From Anastatus disparis (Eukaryota > Arthropoda > Insecta > Hymenoptera > Eupelmidae), in contig JAFFSR010000248.1 of the NCBI GenBank assembly GCA_017163975.1, positions 310,001 through 374,000 on the forward strand: a stretch of 64,000 nucleotides of DNA. The letters run 5' to 3'. Each line of letters begins with the position of its first letter. The stretch's first letter is position 1. The position numbers and the translations under genes were made by a program. The notes beneath the pieces are model-generated. The model saw only the letters and a list, made by a program, of their open reading frames with translations. It was not told where the DNA came from and searched no databases. Below, piece after piece: positions 9,771-20,109 of the stretch.

Positions 9771-11795
9771 ATGGCAGATTACGTTCGTTACGGTGTACAA
9801 AAGCTTGATAATGAAAATTATTCAACATGGAGCTATAAGGTACAGCTTCTGTTGACAAAAGATGAACTATGGTCGGTGGTAAAAGAGCCCAAGCCCGCTG
9901 ATGCAAAAGACGATTGGATCAAAAAAGATGATCAAGCAAAGGCAACTATCGGTCTTTTAGTTGAAGATAATCAATTAAGGCATATAAAGAATAAGAATAC
10001 AGCGCATGAGCAATGGAATGCTCTAAAGGATTATCACCAAAAGTCAACGCTTTGCAGTAAGTTATTTTTATATAAGCGTATATTCCGCACAATATTAGAA
10101 GAAGATGGCAACATGGAGGAACACGTTACAAATCTTCTAGATTACATCGAGAAGTTATCAAAACTCGGTCAAGATTTATCTGACGATATAATCGCTTCAG
10201 TGCTGTTAGGCAGTCTTCCAGAATCATACGATACTCTCATTACGGCTTTAGAGAGCAGACCCGAAAGTGACCTGACGTCAGAATTTGTTAAAACAAAATT
10301 AATTAACGAATATGATAGACAAAAGGGGGCAAAGGATATGAGGGAAACAGCATGCAAAAAAGACAGCGCTATGAAAGTTGCACATAAGAATATCAGTGCA
10401 CTTGAAAAAAGAAAATGTTTCTTCTGCAAAAGAATAGGACATTCTAAACATGAATGTTTAAAATATAAAGCATGGAAAAAGAAGCAGGAAACAGCAAATA
10501 ATATAACGGTCAGTAAAACGGATCAACAAAAAGGTTATTGTTTTATGGCGTCGTCAGAAGTAACTGTTGAAAAAGCCCTCCTCGGCACTAAAGCACCAGG
10601 AGAGCATGAAGGGTCTTGGCTTGTCGATTCAGGCGCGACTAGTCACATGGCAAATTCAACAGATTTTTTCAAAGATTTGGATTCAAATAAAACAGGATTT
10701 GTAAGGCTTGCAGACGATAATAAAGTGGCAGAGGTAAAAGGAATCGGAAAAGGAGACATAAATTGTGTTATTGAAAAGGACAAAATTTCAACAATGCATA
10801 TACAGAACGTGCTTTATGTACCGAAACTAGCCTCAAATTTATTGTCGGTAAAAAAGCTTGCAAAAAGCGGTCATAAGCTTATATTTGAAGATGACGATTG
10901 CCTCATTACAAAAAATGGAAAAATACAGGCCGTAGCAAAATTGTCACCAGAATTATACGAGGTGAAAACAGTAGAAAGTGCAAATATGACGAGTGAAACT
11001 ACAAGCTCCACCCATAATAAAGAGTGTCAGCACATATGGCATAGACGCTTTGGCCATCGGGATCCAAGCGCAATAAAGCAATTAGTCGACAAGGAATTAG
11101 CTACAGGTATATCGATTAAGGACTGCGGTATAAGGGAAACATGCGAGTGCTGTGTAAAAGGAAAAATGGCACGTACACCTTTTCCAAAGGAATCAAAAAA
11201 TAAAACACAGGCTATTTTAGACCTTATACATACGGATGTTTGCGGACCTATGCATACAGAAACTCCAAGCAAAAAACGGTATATTTTAACCATGATCGAC
11301 GATTATTCCAGGTATTCATTTGTATATTTTTTGAAGTATAAAAGTGAAGCAGCTACCGTCATAAAGGAATTTGTTGAAATGACAAAGACGCAGTTCAATA
11401 AAAGGCCAAAAATTATACGATCGGATCAAGGAAGGGAATACGTTAATGACGATCTTCAAAAATACTTAAAATCTGAAGGTATACGGGTACAATATACAGC
11501 AGCATATTCACCACAGCAAAACGGAGTAGCTGAAAGGAAAAATCGATCGTTATTAGAAATGGCTCGATGCATGTTATTAGATGCATCATTAGACAAGAAG
11601 TATTGGGCAGAAGCAGTAAATACTGCAAACTTCCTACAAAACAGATTACCTACAAAAATAAAAGAAAAAACGCCTTATGAACTATGGCATTTAGTAAAGC
11701 CAGACGTTAAGAGTTTGCATGTTTTTGGCAGTCAAGCTCTTATACATATACCCAAAGAACTAAGGAAAAATTGGATGAAAAGGCAGAAAAATTAG
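9771..11795 (+). CDS. Copia gag, protease and integrase (first part of gag-pol)
   Basis: The 674-codon frame begins with a Copia-type gag (NYSTWSYKVQLLL near residue 20). It continues with a CX2CX4HX4C zinc knuckle (CFFCKRIGHSKHEC, from residue 216), the aspartic protease motif VDSGATSHM (Asp at 286), the integrase zinc-binding HX3H/CX2C region from residue 421, and the integrase DDE triad at about Asp489, Asp552 and Glu588 with a 35-residue final spacing. The ATG at 9771 is the first after the leader. The frame ends in the integrase C-terminal region, just after KELRKN. The conserved continuation sits in the -1 frame from 11771. Proteins act in a cytoplasmic particle, with integrase acting in the nucleus. 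Confidence 0.93.
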   Translation: MADYVRYGVQKLDNENYSTWSYKVQLLLTKDELWSVVKEPKPADAKDDWIKKDDQAKATIGLLVEDNQLRHIKNKNTAHEQWNALKDYHQKSTLCSKLFLYKRIFRTILEEDGNMEEHVTNLLDYIEKLSKLGQDLSDDIIASVLLGSLPESYDTLITALESRPESDLTSEFVKTKLINEYDRQKGAKDMRETACKKDSAMKVAHKNISALEKRKCFFCKRIGHSKHECLKYKAWKKKQETANNITVSKTDQQKGYCFMASSEVTVEKALLGTKAPGEHEGSWLVDSGATSHMANSTDFFKDLDSNKTGFVRLADDNKVAEVKGIGKGDINCVIEKDKISTMHIQNVLYVPKLASNLLSVKKLAKSGHKLIFEDDDCLITKNGKIQAVAKLSPELYEVKTVESANMTSETTSSTHNKECQHIWHRRFGHRDPSAIKQLVDKELATGISIKDCGIRETCECCVKGKMARTPFPKESKNKTQAILDLIHTDVCGPMHTETPSKKRYILTMIDDYSRYSFVYFLKYKSEAATVIKEFVEMTKTQFNKRPKIIRSDQGREYVNDDLQKYLKSEGIRVQYTAAYSPQQNGVAERKNRSLLEMARCMLLDASLDKKYWAEAVNTANFLQNRLPTKIKEKTPYELWHLVKPDVKSLHVFGSQALIHIPKELRKNWMKRQKN

Positions 11796-13780
11796 TTTTT
11801 GTTGGCTATTCGGAAGAATCAAAAGCTCTTAGATTTTTGAATATAGAAACTAATCGCATACGGATAAGCCGCGATGTAGTTTTTATAGAAAATCATAGAG
11901 AAAAGAAAAAAGTTAATAAGGAAATTGAAATAACTTTAATAAAAGATAAGGCTCTGAAAAATCCTTCAGATAAAAACCAGATTGAGGTTCAAGAAATTTC
12001 TGCAAATGAAGATAATCATCAAGAAGATCAAGAAAATCAAGAAAATAGCGATGAAACTAGTGGGTCAGAAGAATTTTTCAGTGAAAGTGAAATTGATATT
12101 CAAGAAGATTCTTCAAATGAATCAATAATTAATGATAATCAGCCGAAAGAAAATAGACGCTCTGAAAGAAATAATAGGGGCGTACCGCCTGACAGGTATA
12201 TGGCAACATTAAAATTGGTTAAAGAAGAAAGTGAACCACGAAGCGCGAAAGATGCGTTATCAAGACCAGATAAGGATCACTGGAAAAACGCAATGAATGA
12301 AGAAATTGAATCTCTAAAAGAAAACAAAACATGGGAGATTGTTCCAAGACCAGAAGGCAAGGACATTATTACTTGTAAATGGGTATTTAAAACAAAAAGG
12401 AACGCCGAAGGAAATATTGAAAGATACAAAGCACGATTAGTAGCACGTGGGTTCTCGCAAAAATACGTTACGGATTATGACGAGGTTTTTGCTCCTGTCG
12501 TAAAACAAACGACCTTTCGTACACTTTTGACAGTAGCAGGCCATAAAGGTATGATCGTCAAACATTTTGATGCGAAGACTGCATTTTTAAATGGCGAATT
12601 AAAAGAAAGCATTTATATGCAACAACCTGAAGGCTGTATCACTCAAGGCAAAGAAAAAATGGTCTGTCGGCTAAGGAAGGGTATTTATGGCTTAAAACAA
12701 GCTGCGAAAGTTTGGAATGATCAGTTGAATGATTGTTTAAAAGAATATGGTTTTTTACAAAGTAAAGCAGACTTGTGTTTATACATAAAGACTAACGGTC
12801 AAGAAAAAATCTATCTTATTGTATACGTAGATGATTTTTTAATAGCAGCCAAAGATGTAAAAAAGATAAATGAAGTAGCTGACTTTTTAAGTAAAAAATT
12901 TCAACTCAAGGATCTAGGTGCTTTAAAGCATTATTTAGGAATGGAAGTCAGAAGAGATACAGATGGAATTTTTTACATAAAGCAATCAAAATATATAGAT
13001 ACAATTCTAAAAAGATTCAGTCTACAAGATGCCAAAATTTCTAATATACCGATGGATCAAGGATATGTAAAATCAAGAGAAGATCAAGGACCTATGCCGG
13101 AAAATGAAAAATATCAACAGTTGATTGGGGCACTGCTATATCTTTCAGCAAATACTCGACCCGATATAGCAGCTAGTATAACTATATTGAGCCAGCATAA
13201 TAAAGCGCCTAATATGACCGATTGGAATGAAGTAAAAAGGGTCGCCCGATACCTGAAAGGAACTAAGGATTACGAACTCCGACTAGGCAAAAAGGGCGTA
13301 GCAGTTAACGCATTAATCGGTTATGCAGATGCAGATTGGGCTGAAAACCGCGTTGACAGAAAATCAAATAGCGGTTATATATTTCAACTATACGGCTCAC
13401 CAATCAGTTGGGGTTGTCGAAAACAACCTTGTGTTTCATTGTCTTCGACAGAAGCTGAGTACGTAGCGCTTGCGGAAGCGACGCAGGAAGGGATTTGGAT
13501 ACGTCGCTTATTTGAAGATTTCGAAGGAACAGCGCCAGAAAAAATATTAATTTACGAAGACAATCAAAGTTGTTTAAAGCTTATAGACCACAAGAAATTT
13601 AATCATCGGACGAAACATATCGATACAAAATTTCATTTCATAAAGGATATCAAAAATAAAGGAATAATGGAATACAAATATTGCCCAACAGCAGAAATGA
13701 TTGCCGATATGTTGACTAAACCATTAGGAAGAATAAAGTTAAAGGATTTGGCAGAAAGGTGCGGTTTAATAGAAAAATGA
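11771..13780 (+). CDS. Copia reverse transcriptase and RNase H (second part of gag-pol)
   Basis: The frame of 669 codons overlaps the first by 25 bases and is shifted by -1. It opens with the conserved EKLVFVGYSEESKA stretch, then an acidic linker, TWEIVPRP and CKWVFKTKRN at the RT start, and AKTAFLNGEL. The catalytic YVDD is at residues 352-355, and GMEVRRD follows. The RNase H domain has GYADADWAEN (Asp520), SSTEAEYVAL (Glu561) and EDNQSCL. The stop is at 13778-13780, 33 bases before the 3' LTR. The start at 11771 is simply the first ATG after the shift; biologically this is the continuation of the upstream frame. It is otherwise uninterrupted. Confidence 0.93.
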   Translation: MDEKAEKLVFVGYSEESKALRFLNIETNRIRISRDVVFIENHREKKKVNKEIEITLIKDKALKNPSDKNQIEVQEISANEDNHQEDQENQENSDETSGSEEFFSESEIDIQEDSSNESIINDNQPKENRRSERNNRGVPPDRYMATLKLVKEESEPRSAKDALSRPDKDHWKNAMNEEIESLKENKTWEIVPRPEGKDIITCKWVFKTKRNAEGNIERYKARLVARGFSQKYVTDYDEVFAPVVKQTTFRTLLTVAGHKGMIVKHFDAKTAFLNGELKESIYMQQPEGCITQGKEKMVCRLRKGIYGLKQAAKVWNDQLNDCLKEYGFLQSKADLCLYIKTNGQEKIYLIVYVDDFLIAAKDVKKINEVADFLSKKFQLKDLGALKHYLGMEVRRDTDGIFYIKQSKYIDTILKRFSLQDAKISNIPMDQGYVKSREDQGPMPENEKYQQLIGALLYLSANTRPDIAASITILSQHNKAPNMTDWNEVKRVARYLKGTKDYELRLGKKGVAVNALIGYADADWAENRVDRKSNSGYIFQLYGSPISWGCRKQPCVSLSSTEAEYVALAEATQEGIWIRRLFEDFEGTAPEKILIYEDNQSCLKLIDHKKFNHRTKHIDTKFHFIKDIKNKGIMEYKYCPTAEMIADMLTKPLGRIKLKDLAERCGLIEK

Positions 13781-13804
13781 TTAAAGTTTCAAATGTGCAT
13801 CGTT

Positions 13805-13813
13805 GAGGAAGGG
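13805..13813 (+). promoter_or_regulatory. Polypurine tract of the Copia element
   Basis: GAGGAAGGG lies immediately before the 3' LTR start TGTTGG, the expected place for plus-strand priming. Confidence 0.8.
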
Positions 13814-14189
13814 TGTTGGAATATATACAACGAAATGCACATATTTATTTTAAAGTATTTTATAAGGGACAAACTTTGGGTTTTCCCGATCATTTTTATT
13901 GCACCTAAACATACCTAAGGAAAGACGAGCGTTAGCTTTACCGCGTCACTTCTCATCAAGGAACCGAGCAGTGCGGTATACGTATAAAGAATAGTTTAAA
14001 AAGTTTAAGTTCATTTCCATTCAAGTGTACATTATATTTCTTTTCTGTGTTAAAGTGTTTCTTTATATTACCACTTAACTTCTACTACTTTGTTTTATGT
14101 AATAAGTTTGTGATTGTATTTGTATTAATAAAGTTCATTCTAATATAAATTGATCCCATTTATTCCATACACGAATAATAAATCCAACA
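13814..14189 (+). repeat. Copia 3' LTR
   Basis: 376 bp with the same TG...CA ends as the 5' LTR and one visible substitution. GAATT follows at 14190-14194. Confidence 0.97.
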
Positions 14190-14455
14190 GAATTAATGTA
14201 ATTTTGTTTTAAAAATCGTGGACTATTGGGTTCAATTTTCAATCGTTTACACTTAACATTTTCTAATTTTTCTTCATATTTTTTTGGTTGTTTTTCTTTA
14301 ATTTTTATATAAGCTTCTTTCTTACGTAAAGCCTCATTCGCGCGTATTTGTTCAAATTTATCAGTACTCATTGTTTCCTTGAATTGCCATTTTGCTTTCT
14401 TAGTATTTTCTAATTTCTGTTTATGTTTATTTCGTTGTCCTTTTTTCATTTTCAT
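14190..14455 (-). pseudogene. Upstream part of the Helitron Rep frame, lysine-rich
   Basis: This minus-strand frame is charged and Lys/Glu-rich (KAKWQFKETMSTDKFEQIR, ALRKKEAYIKIKEKQPKK) and ends in FLKQNYINS at the Copia target duplication. The reading frame through GAATT here is the same as in the 8607-9267 Rep piece, so both come from one frame. Such basic regions often precede the Rep domain in Helitrons. Further upstream the frame decays. Confidence 0.7.
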
Positions 14456-14598
14456 ATAAGCTTTTTTCTTACGTAAAGTTTCTTGAACACGCCTTAGTTC
14501 TAATTTATCATTACTTTTTTGTTTCTCGCATGTCCATAATAATGTCTTTTTCTGAATTTTTTTTATATTTATGTGATTCTTTTGTTACCATTTTCCTA

Positions 14599-14907
14599 TT
14601 AACGGGATGTCCGAGCTGCATCACTTGAGTTTTGCTTTTTTTATTATATCAGTATCTTTTTAAATTAATAAATTAAACAAATATAATGACTTGTCCGTAC
14701 TAAAGCGACTTAAAATACGATACATTGAAAGTTTTTATAATAACTTTATATGTCCAATATTTTGGTGGATTTCTTGAGTTGTCCGCACTGGAGTATAATC
14801 TTACAAATTTTTACTTTGTAGCAAAAAAAATTGATTAAACACATCGTTTATTCATAAGTTAAGATTGGAAATATTATTAGAAGGGGGCCGCTTTGTCAAG
14901 CTCTTGA
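14599..14907. mobile_element. TTAA MITE, family shared with 26449-26859
   Basis: The body 14603-14903 begins CGGGATGTCCGAGCTGC and ends GTCAAGCTC, flanked by TTAA on the left and TTGA on the right. It aligns along its length with 26453-26855 except for about 100 bases absent here. Its terminal inverted repeat is short (about 16 bp, imperfect), so it is not a full hairpin. Confidence 0.75.
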
Positions 14908-15343
14908 GTTCTGTTACAAATAAAGTTTCTTTTTCATCTATTTCTTTTGATTCTTTTTTTTCTTCATTTAATTTAATCTCAACTGTCCCAATTTTATTAT
15001 CGTTATAATTCAAGTGGATGTCATCGATTCCCATTATATCAATATCTGGTATTCAAAAATTTCTATCATAAAGGTCATTGTCAATTTCCATCAAAATTGT
15101 TTCATGATTCAAATTCTTTTGTTTACGATACATTTCCATGATCTTTTTTTGTTCTGGCAATAAATGCATTTGTGAGTTTTTTTTATAATATTTCAAGCTC
15201 GGCGATATCTAAATTAAATGGTATTTGATTAAGACCTTGCTCATGACAAAAACTCCTTTTTATCATATCCGGTGGATTATCGTAATTGATTTTTTCATTA
15301 TTATAATTTTGTAAAACTGGAAACATTTTTATTTTTTGCGTTT
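14908..15343 (-). pseudogene. Decayed coding remnant between Helitron Rep and protease remnants
   Basis: On the minus strand, broken frames read FPVLQNYNNEKINYDN, NPPDMIKRSFCHEQG, LLPEQKKIMEMYRKQ and GIDDIHLNYNDNKIGTVE, separated by stops. I do not recognise the family. Position and strand suggest it belongs to the same mobile element as the protease remnant upstream and Rep downstream. Confidence 0.4.
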
Positions 15344-15353
15344 TAAAAATTCT

Positions 15354-15852
15354 TTATAAACGTAATCGCATTTGAGAAACATTATATCTTGAACAACATG
15401 GACCTAAATTATAAAGTACTGCAACAGCAAAAACCATTGCAAAAACGTTACAATCATAATTATTCGTTTGTGATTGTACTGTTTCGAATACTGTGCTTAA
15501 TTCTGATTTGTTTGGAAATAATCTGTTTATATAAATCTTATACTCATCTTGTAAATATATAAGATTCAAACTGTCTATATATATGAAATACCTTATTATT
15601 ATAATACACACGAATCCGGTGACTCTTTTCTAAATTTCCGGTAAATAATAACTGTATAAATTCTCCATCAATCAGTACTGAATGAATATATTGTGGTCTC
15701 TGAATTAGTGAAGTCAATTGCATGTCGAATGAGGTGCACTGGTTTAATTTGTTATTAAATTCTAATATATGAATATCAGTTAACATGAAAGCAATTCCAC
15801 TATACAATCCCTGTCTTTTAACAATCAATTTATCTTCCTCAGTCAAAACCAT
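15354..15852 (-). pseudogene. Ulp1/SENP-like cysteine protease (C48) remnant
   Basis: Two overlapping minus-strand frames make one protease-like domain. The first (15852 to about 15570) has GIAFMLTDIHI, QLLFTGNLEKSHRIRVYY with the probable catalytic His, and VFHIY. The second (15611-15354) has YIDSLNLIYL, which supplies the usual YDSL-like strand, and then QTNNYDCNVFAMVFAVA with the catalytic Cys in DC. The frame changes between them and the usual Gly after Cys is Asn, so it is inactive. Mobile elements often carry C48 or OTU proteases. It lies upstream of Rep in the same orientation. Confidence is moderate because it rests on the Q-DC-FA pattern. Confidence 0.6.
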
Positions 15853-16089
15853 TATTGAAGAAGAAAATTCTCTTAAGAATTTTCATTCATTTTTAACGAA
15901 CTTTTTCCAAAGATATTCACAAAAGAATTGCATTTATATTAACTGATTTAATTTACTGCCTTTTTACTTTAAAAGCTAAAAAATTAAAGGAATTATGAGA
16001 AAAGCTACGAATTAATTGTTATATGATAAATAAATAATAATGAAATTTGTAAAAATAATATTATAATAAAAAATGATTATTTTCGGCAA

Positions 16090-16094
<5 letters not shown>

Positions 16095-16157
<63 letters not shown>
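16095..16157. repeat. (AT)n microsatellite
   Basis: About 31 AT units directly abut the foldback element at 16158. Further AT tracts at 17364-17385 and 18371-18393 look like parts of the same original tract split by two insertions. Confidence 0.95.
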
Positions 16158-16159
<2 letters not shown>

Positions 16160-17363
16160 GTCAATCAACGTCAAACGGATAATGGCTCTGTCCAAAATTG
16201 TAGATCACCAAAAAAATTGTATATAAGCTCAAAATTTTCGTCTTACACTCTACTTTCTTTTGCAATGTGATGATTTAAAAAAATCCAAAATGGCGGCTCC
16301 AATATGGCGGCTCAAACCTAGAAATATTATAAAAAATTTTTAAAAATTGATTGTAATTTATTCAAATCAGATCCTACATATTTTTTTACATCAGAAATCA
16401 ATTTAGCGTTCAATTTCACATAGGAATATAGTATTGCACTCGAAGTAAAAAAAATTTACAATGTCATCGGAAGGTCATATCGGGAAATAATAGTTATTTC
16501 TCAAATTACTCATTGATTAATGTTGATTGGTGAGAAAATGAAGATACTGATAGATAACTCGAGTTACTGAATTTAAATCTGATGTCCTCTTGACCCTACA
16601 AGATCTGTATGAAAGTCATTTGAAGGTCAAATCGCGAATATCTTTTATTATTTGATAACATTGGGACACCTACAAGTTTTACGTGTCGCTGAATCCGAAA
16701 CCGGGGTCTGTTGGTGTGTCAAACGACGTAATTACGTTAGAATTAATCAAATATTGACAAAAAGAAAATTTTCGTCCTCCAAGAAACCACAGAAACAAAT
16801 TTTTCTGTAATTACGTCGTTTAACACTCCAACAGGTCTCGGATTCGGATCCAGCATCACGTGAAACTTATAGGTGTCTTAATCTTATCAAATTTGACCTT
16901 CAAATGACCTTGATGGAGACTGGTAAGGTTAAGCGGATATCAGATTTGGATTTAGTGACTCGAGTTACCTATCAGTATCTTCATTTTCTTACTAATCAAC
17001 GTTTATCAATGATTAATTCGAGAAATAACTATTGTATCGCGATATGACCTTCAGATGATATTGTAAAATTTGTTTACCTTGAGTGCAATACTATATTCTC
17101 ATGTGAAATCGAACGCTTAATTAATTTCTGATATAAAAGATATTTAAAATCAGATTTGAATGAACTAAAATTAATTTTTGAAAATTTTTTATAAAATTCC
17201 TAGGTTTAAGTCGCCATATTAAAGCCGCCATTCTGAATTTTTCAAAATCGCCACATTGCAAAAGAAAGTAGAGTGTAAGACGAAAATTTTGAGCCCATGC
17301 ACGACTTTTTTAGTGATCTACAATTTTGGACAGAGCCATTATCCGTTTGACGTTGATTGACGC
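16158..17363. mobile_element. 1.2-kb foldback element inserted in an AT tract
   Basis: The end GGGTCAATCAACGTCAAAC is matched in reverse complement by GCGTCAATCAACGTCAAAC. The two halves pair over nearly their full length, about 580 bp each, meeting near 16790. They are diverged, with many substitutions and indels. There is no coding capacity; short frames are hairpin translations. The flanks are pure AT, consistent with a TA target. Confidence 0.85.
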
Positions 17364-17384
17364 ATATATATATATATATATATA

Positions 17385-18370
17385 TGGGACATTTTACACC
17401 AACTGGAAGAGCAGAAAAAAAAATCGCTGAAACTCTGAAAATATATTCTGTCTGTTACTCAAAATGTGTAAAAAAAGATTCAAGGATTTAGATTTGAAGG
17501 ATCAAGAGCCATAGATCCTTGAAATTTGAAAATTTTCAAATTTTTTGGAAAAGTACCAACTTGATCATTTTTTTTTCTAAAAATCTTGATGTTTTAGAGA
17601 GATATTCATAACAATTCTTCTTGTTCTAGATAAAGAGGAGAGTTAGCATTATTTTTTACAGAGCTAAATTTTGAAGTTTTCTATTGGTTCTTACATATGT
17701 TACATGGTAATTGAAATTACTTATTGTCTGCAACATCAGAAATTGCTTTTTGAGGGCTTATTTTCTTCTATTTTTTATCAACTTAAAAATAAATTTTTGA
17801 CTGTGTAAGAAAGAGCCACCAATAAGGAGTTATAACAGTTTAAAATATATATTTTCATGTCTAATTTATTTTCAATATAAAAATTAATCATACATGATAA
17901 TATATATTTTAAACTGTTTTAACTCCTTATTGATAGCTCTGACTTACATGATCAAAAATTCATTTTAAAGTTCACGTGAAATAGAGGAAAATAAGCCAGC
18001 GAAAAGAAATTTCTGAAATGGGAAGCAATGAGTAATTTCAATTACCATGTAATACATATAAGAACGAATAGAAAACTTCAAAATTCAGGTCTGTAAAGAA
18101 TCATGCTAACTCTGATTTTCATTAACAACAAGGAGTATTCTCATGAATTTCTCTCTAAAATATTAGGATTTTCAGGAAAAAAAATGATCGAGTTGGAACT
18201 TTTCCAAAAATTTAGAAAAATTTCCAAATTTCAAGAATCCATGTCTCTTGATCCTCCCAATCTAAATCCTTGAAAATTTTTTTACACTTTTTGAGTAACA
18301 GGCAGGATATATTCCCAGAGTTTCAGAGATTTTTATTTTTCTGCTCTTCTAGTTGGTTTCAAATGTTCCA
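17385..18370. mobile_element. 1.0-kb foldback element inserted in the same AT tract
   Basis: The end TGGGACATTTTACACCAACT is matched inversely by the sequence closing at 18370 (reverse complement TGGAACATTTGAAACCAACT). The halves pair over about 490 bp each with a centre near 17885. It is non-coding and a different family from the neighbour at 16158. Confidence 0.85.
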
Positions 18371-18544
18371 TATATATATATATATATATATATTTATCCA
18401 TTAAAAAAAGTTTGTTGTAAAAAAAACTTTAATCAAAATTATTTTGAATTATTTTTAATAATTGTATTCTTCAATTTATTTACTGTTATTTATGGTTATT
18501 TGCAGTATCTACATTTAAATAATGTATAAATGATAATAAACAAC

Positions 18545-19915
18545 CCACACAGCATGAAATATTTATGGAAGCTTCCTGGAACATTGGCAGCGGAGATTTG
18601 AAATATTTTAGGAGCTTTCCATGGAATATTCCTGTAATATTCGTATGTCCTTGATTCTTCCTACATTGGAATATTCCTGGACTATTGCTGGAAGATTCTA
18701 AAAATATTTCATTGGAAGATCTAGGACATCTCAGATCTTTTATTGAAATATTTCAGGAATCTTGCAGGAATATTTCATGAAATATTCCGTTAAAACATTC
18801 ATTAAAAATTTCTGAAATATAGAAACGGTAGATTTGAAACATTTTATGAACCTTTCATGGAATATAAACTAAAGATCTAAAGAATCTTTTATGGAATATG
18901 CACGGAAGATTTAAAGAATTTTTCATGAAATATTCCATGAAATATTTCTGGAAGATTTTAGAAATCTATCGTAAAATATTCCATGGAATATTTATGGAAG
19001 ATTCGCAGAATATTGGCACGGAAGATTCGAAATATTACAGGAATCTTCCGTGAAATATTCCTGTAATATTCGTATGTCCTTGATTCTTCCTACATTGAAA
19101 TAATCCATGGAATACTCTTGAGAGATTTGAAGAATATAAAAATGGAAGGTTTGGGTAATCTCTCATCTTTCCTGGAAGATTTTTAGGAAAATGCGAACGC
19201 TGTGGGGGGATGGTATATATATTATATAATAACACATTACACTTATACATCAATACATATACGCATACATAAACATTTAGTTATAAAATCGCATTTAAAT
19301 TTTCACTTCGACTGTGCACATCAAAGTGCTGATACCCTTTCGCTTTTATAATAAGTGAGGTATCTTTCAACCGCTTGGGGATGAAACTCCCATTTAACAA
19401 ACATCCCCTTATCGGCGTCACTGGAAACCTCCCGTAACGTTCCACGCAATCTTCTAACGAAAACTTCATGGAATCATTCTAGAATCTTTCAAGCAATATT
19501 CTACTGGAAGATTACTTAAATCTTTTTGTGGAATATTACGTTGACTATTTATGGAAGATTTATGTTATATTCCACTGTACGATTTGAAAGTTTTTTGGAA
19601 TCTTCCAGCGAAATGTTTCTGGAATCTTTCTGGAATCTTTCATGAAATACTTAACTGGAATATTCATAAACATTACATGGAATATTTTATGAAATATTTC
19701 AGAAATGTTTCGTGGATATTACATGGAATATTTCGAAAAAGTTTTCGAACATTCCTTTGAAATATTCCTGAAATATTCCTGGAAGCTTTCAATGGAAGAT
19801 TCCAGTGGAATATTCTGAAATATTCCGTGAAGACTTTCAATAATCTGCATGAAAGGTTCGATTGAAATATTCCAGTGGAGCGATTCGAAATATTTCAGTG
19901 AAATCTTTCATACTA
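18545..19915. repeat. Degenerate GGAATATTCC/GGAAGATT satellite-like region
   Basis: Words such as GGAATATTCC, TGGAAGATT, ATGGAATATT and GAAATATTCC recur dozens of times at short, irregular spacing on both strands from about 18545 to 19185 and from 19440 to 19915. A less repetitive stretch (19200-19440) lies between. The word GGAATATTCC is its own reverse complement. Short open frames here have compositions set by the repeat and are not called. Confidence 0.8.
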
Positions 19916-20065
19916 TGTGAGAACCATTATTTATTTCTAGCCTAACGCTTTGTTATTGTTATTTACAGTGTTCAATATTTTCTTATAATCATTTGTTTAT
20001 TCGCAGCATTATTCTACTTTTACAAAATAATTTTCATACAAGGTGATAAAATATTTTACTATAAG

Positions 20066-20109
<44 letters not shown>

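Larger units (their letters stand above)
9273..14189 (+). mobile_element. Ty1/Copia LTR retrotransposon, nearly intact and young
   Basis: The element is 4,917 bp: two 376-bp LTRs with TG...CA ends, a leader, one gag-pol coding region and a purine tract. It is flanked by 5-bp GAATT on both sides (9268-9272 and 14190-14194). The LTRs differ at one position that I can see (TTTTCATT against TTTCCATT), indicating recent insertion. It interrupts a Helitron Rep frame. One frame change in the coding region (near 11771) is the only visible lesion. Confidence 0.97.

Noticed and set aside
11755..11800. Programmed -1 frameshift site in Copia
   Set aside because: The heptamer does not fit the XXXYYYZ rule in the zero frame and the family normally uses one frame; a one-base loss or read error is simpler.
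14603..14903. Sequence similar to the end of the LINE at 26450, first read as a LINE 3' tail
   Set aside because: The shared part is a TTAA MITE: its removal at 26449-26859 restores the LINE frame, so the similarity is between two MITE copies.
19035..19760. Short frames rich in Phe, Trp and Gly
   Set aside because: They track the GGAATATTCC-type repeat words and differ by frame only.
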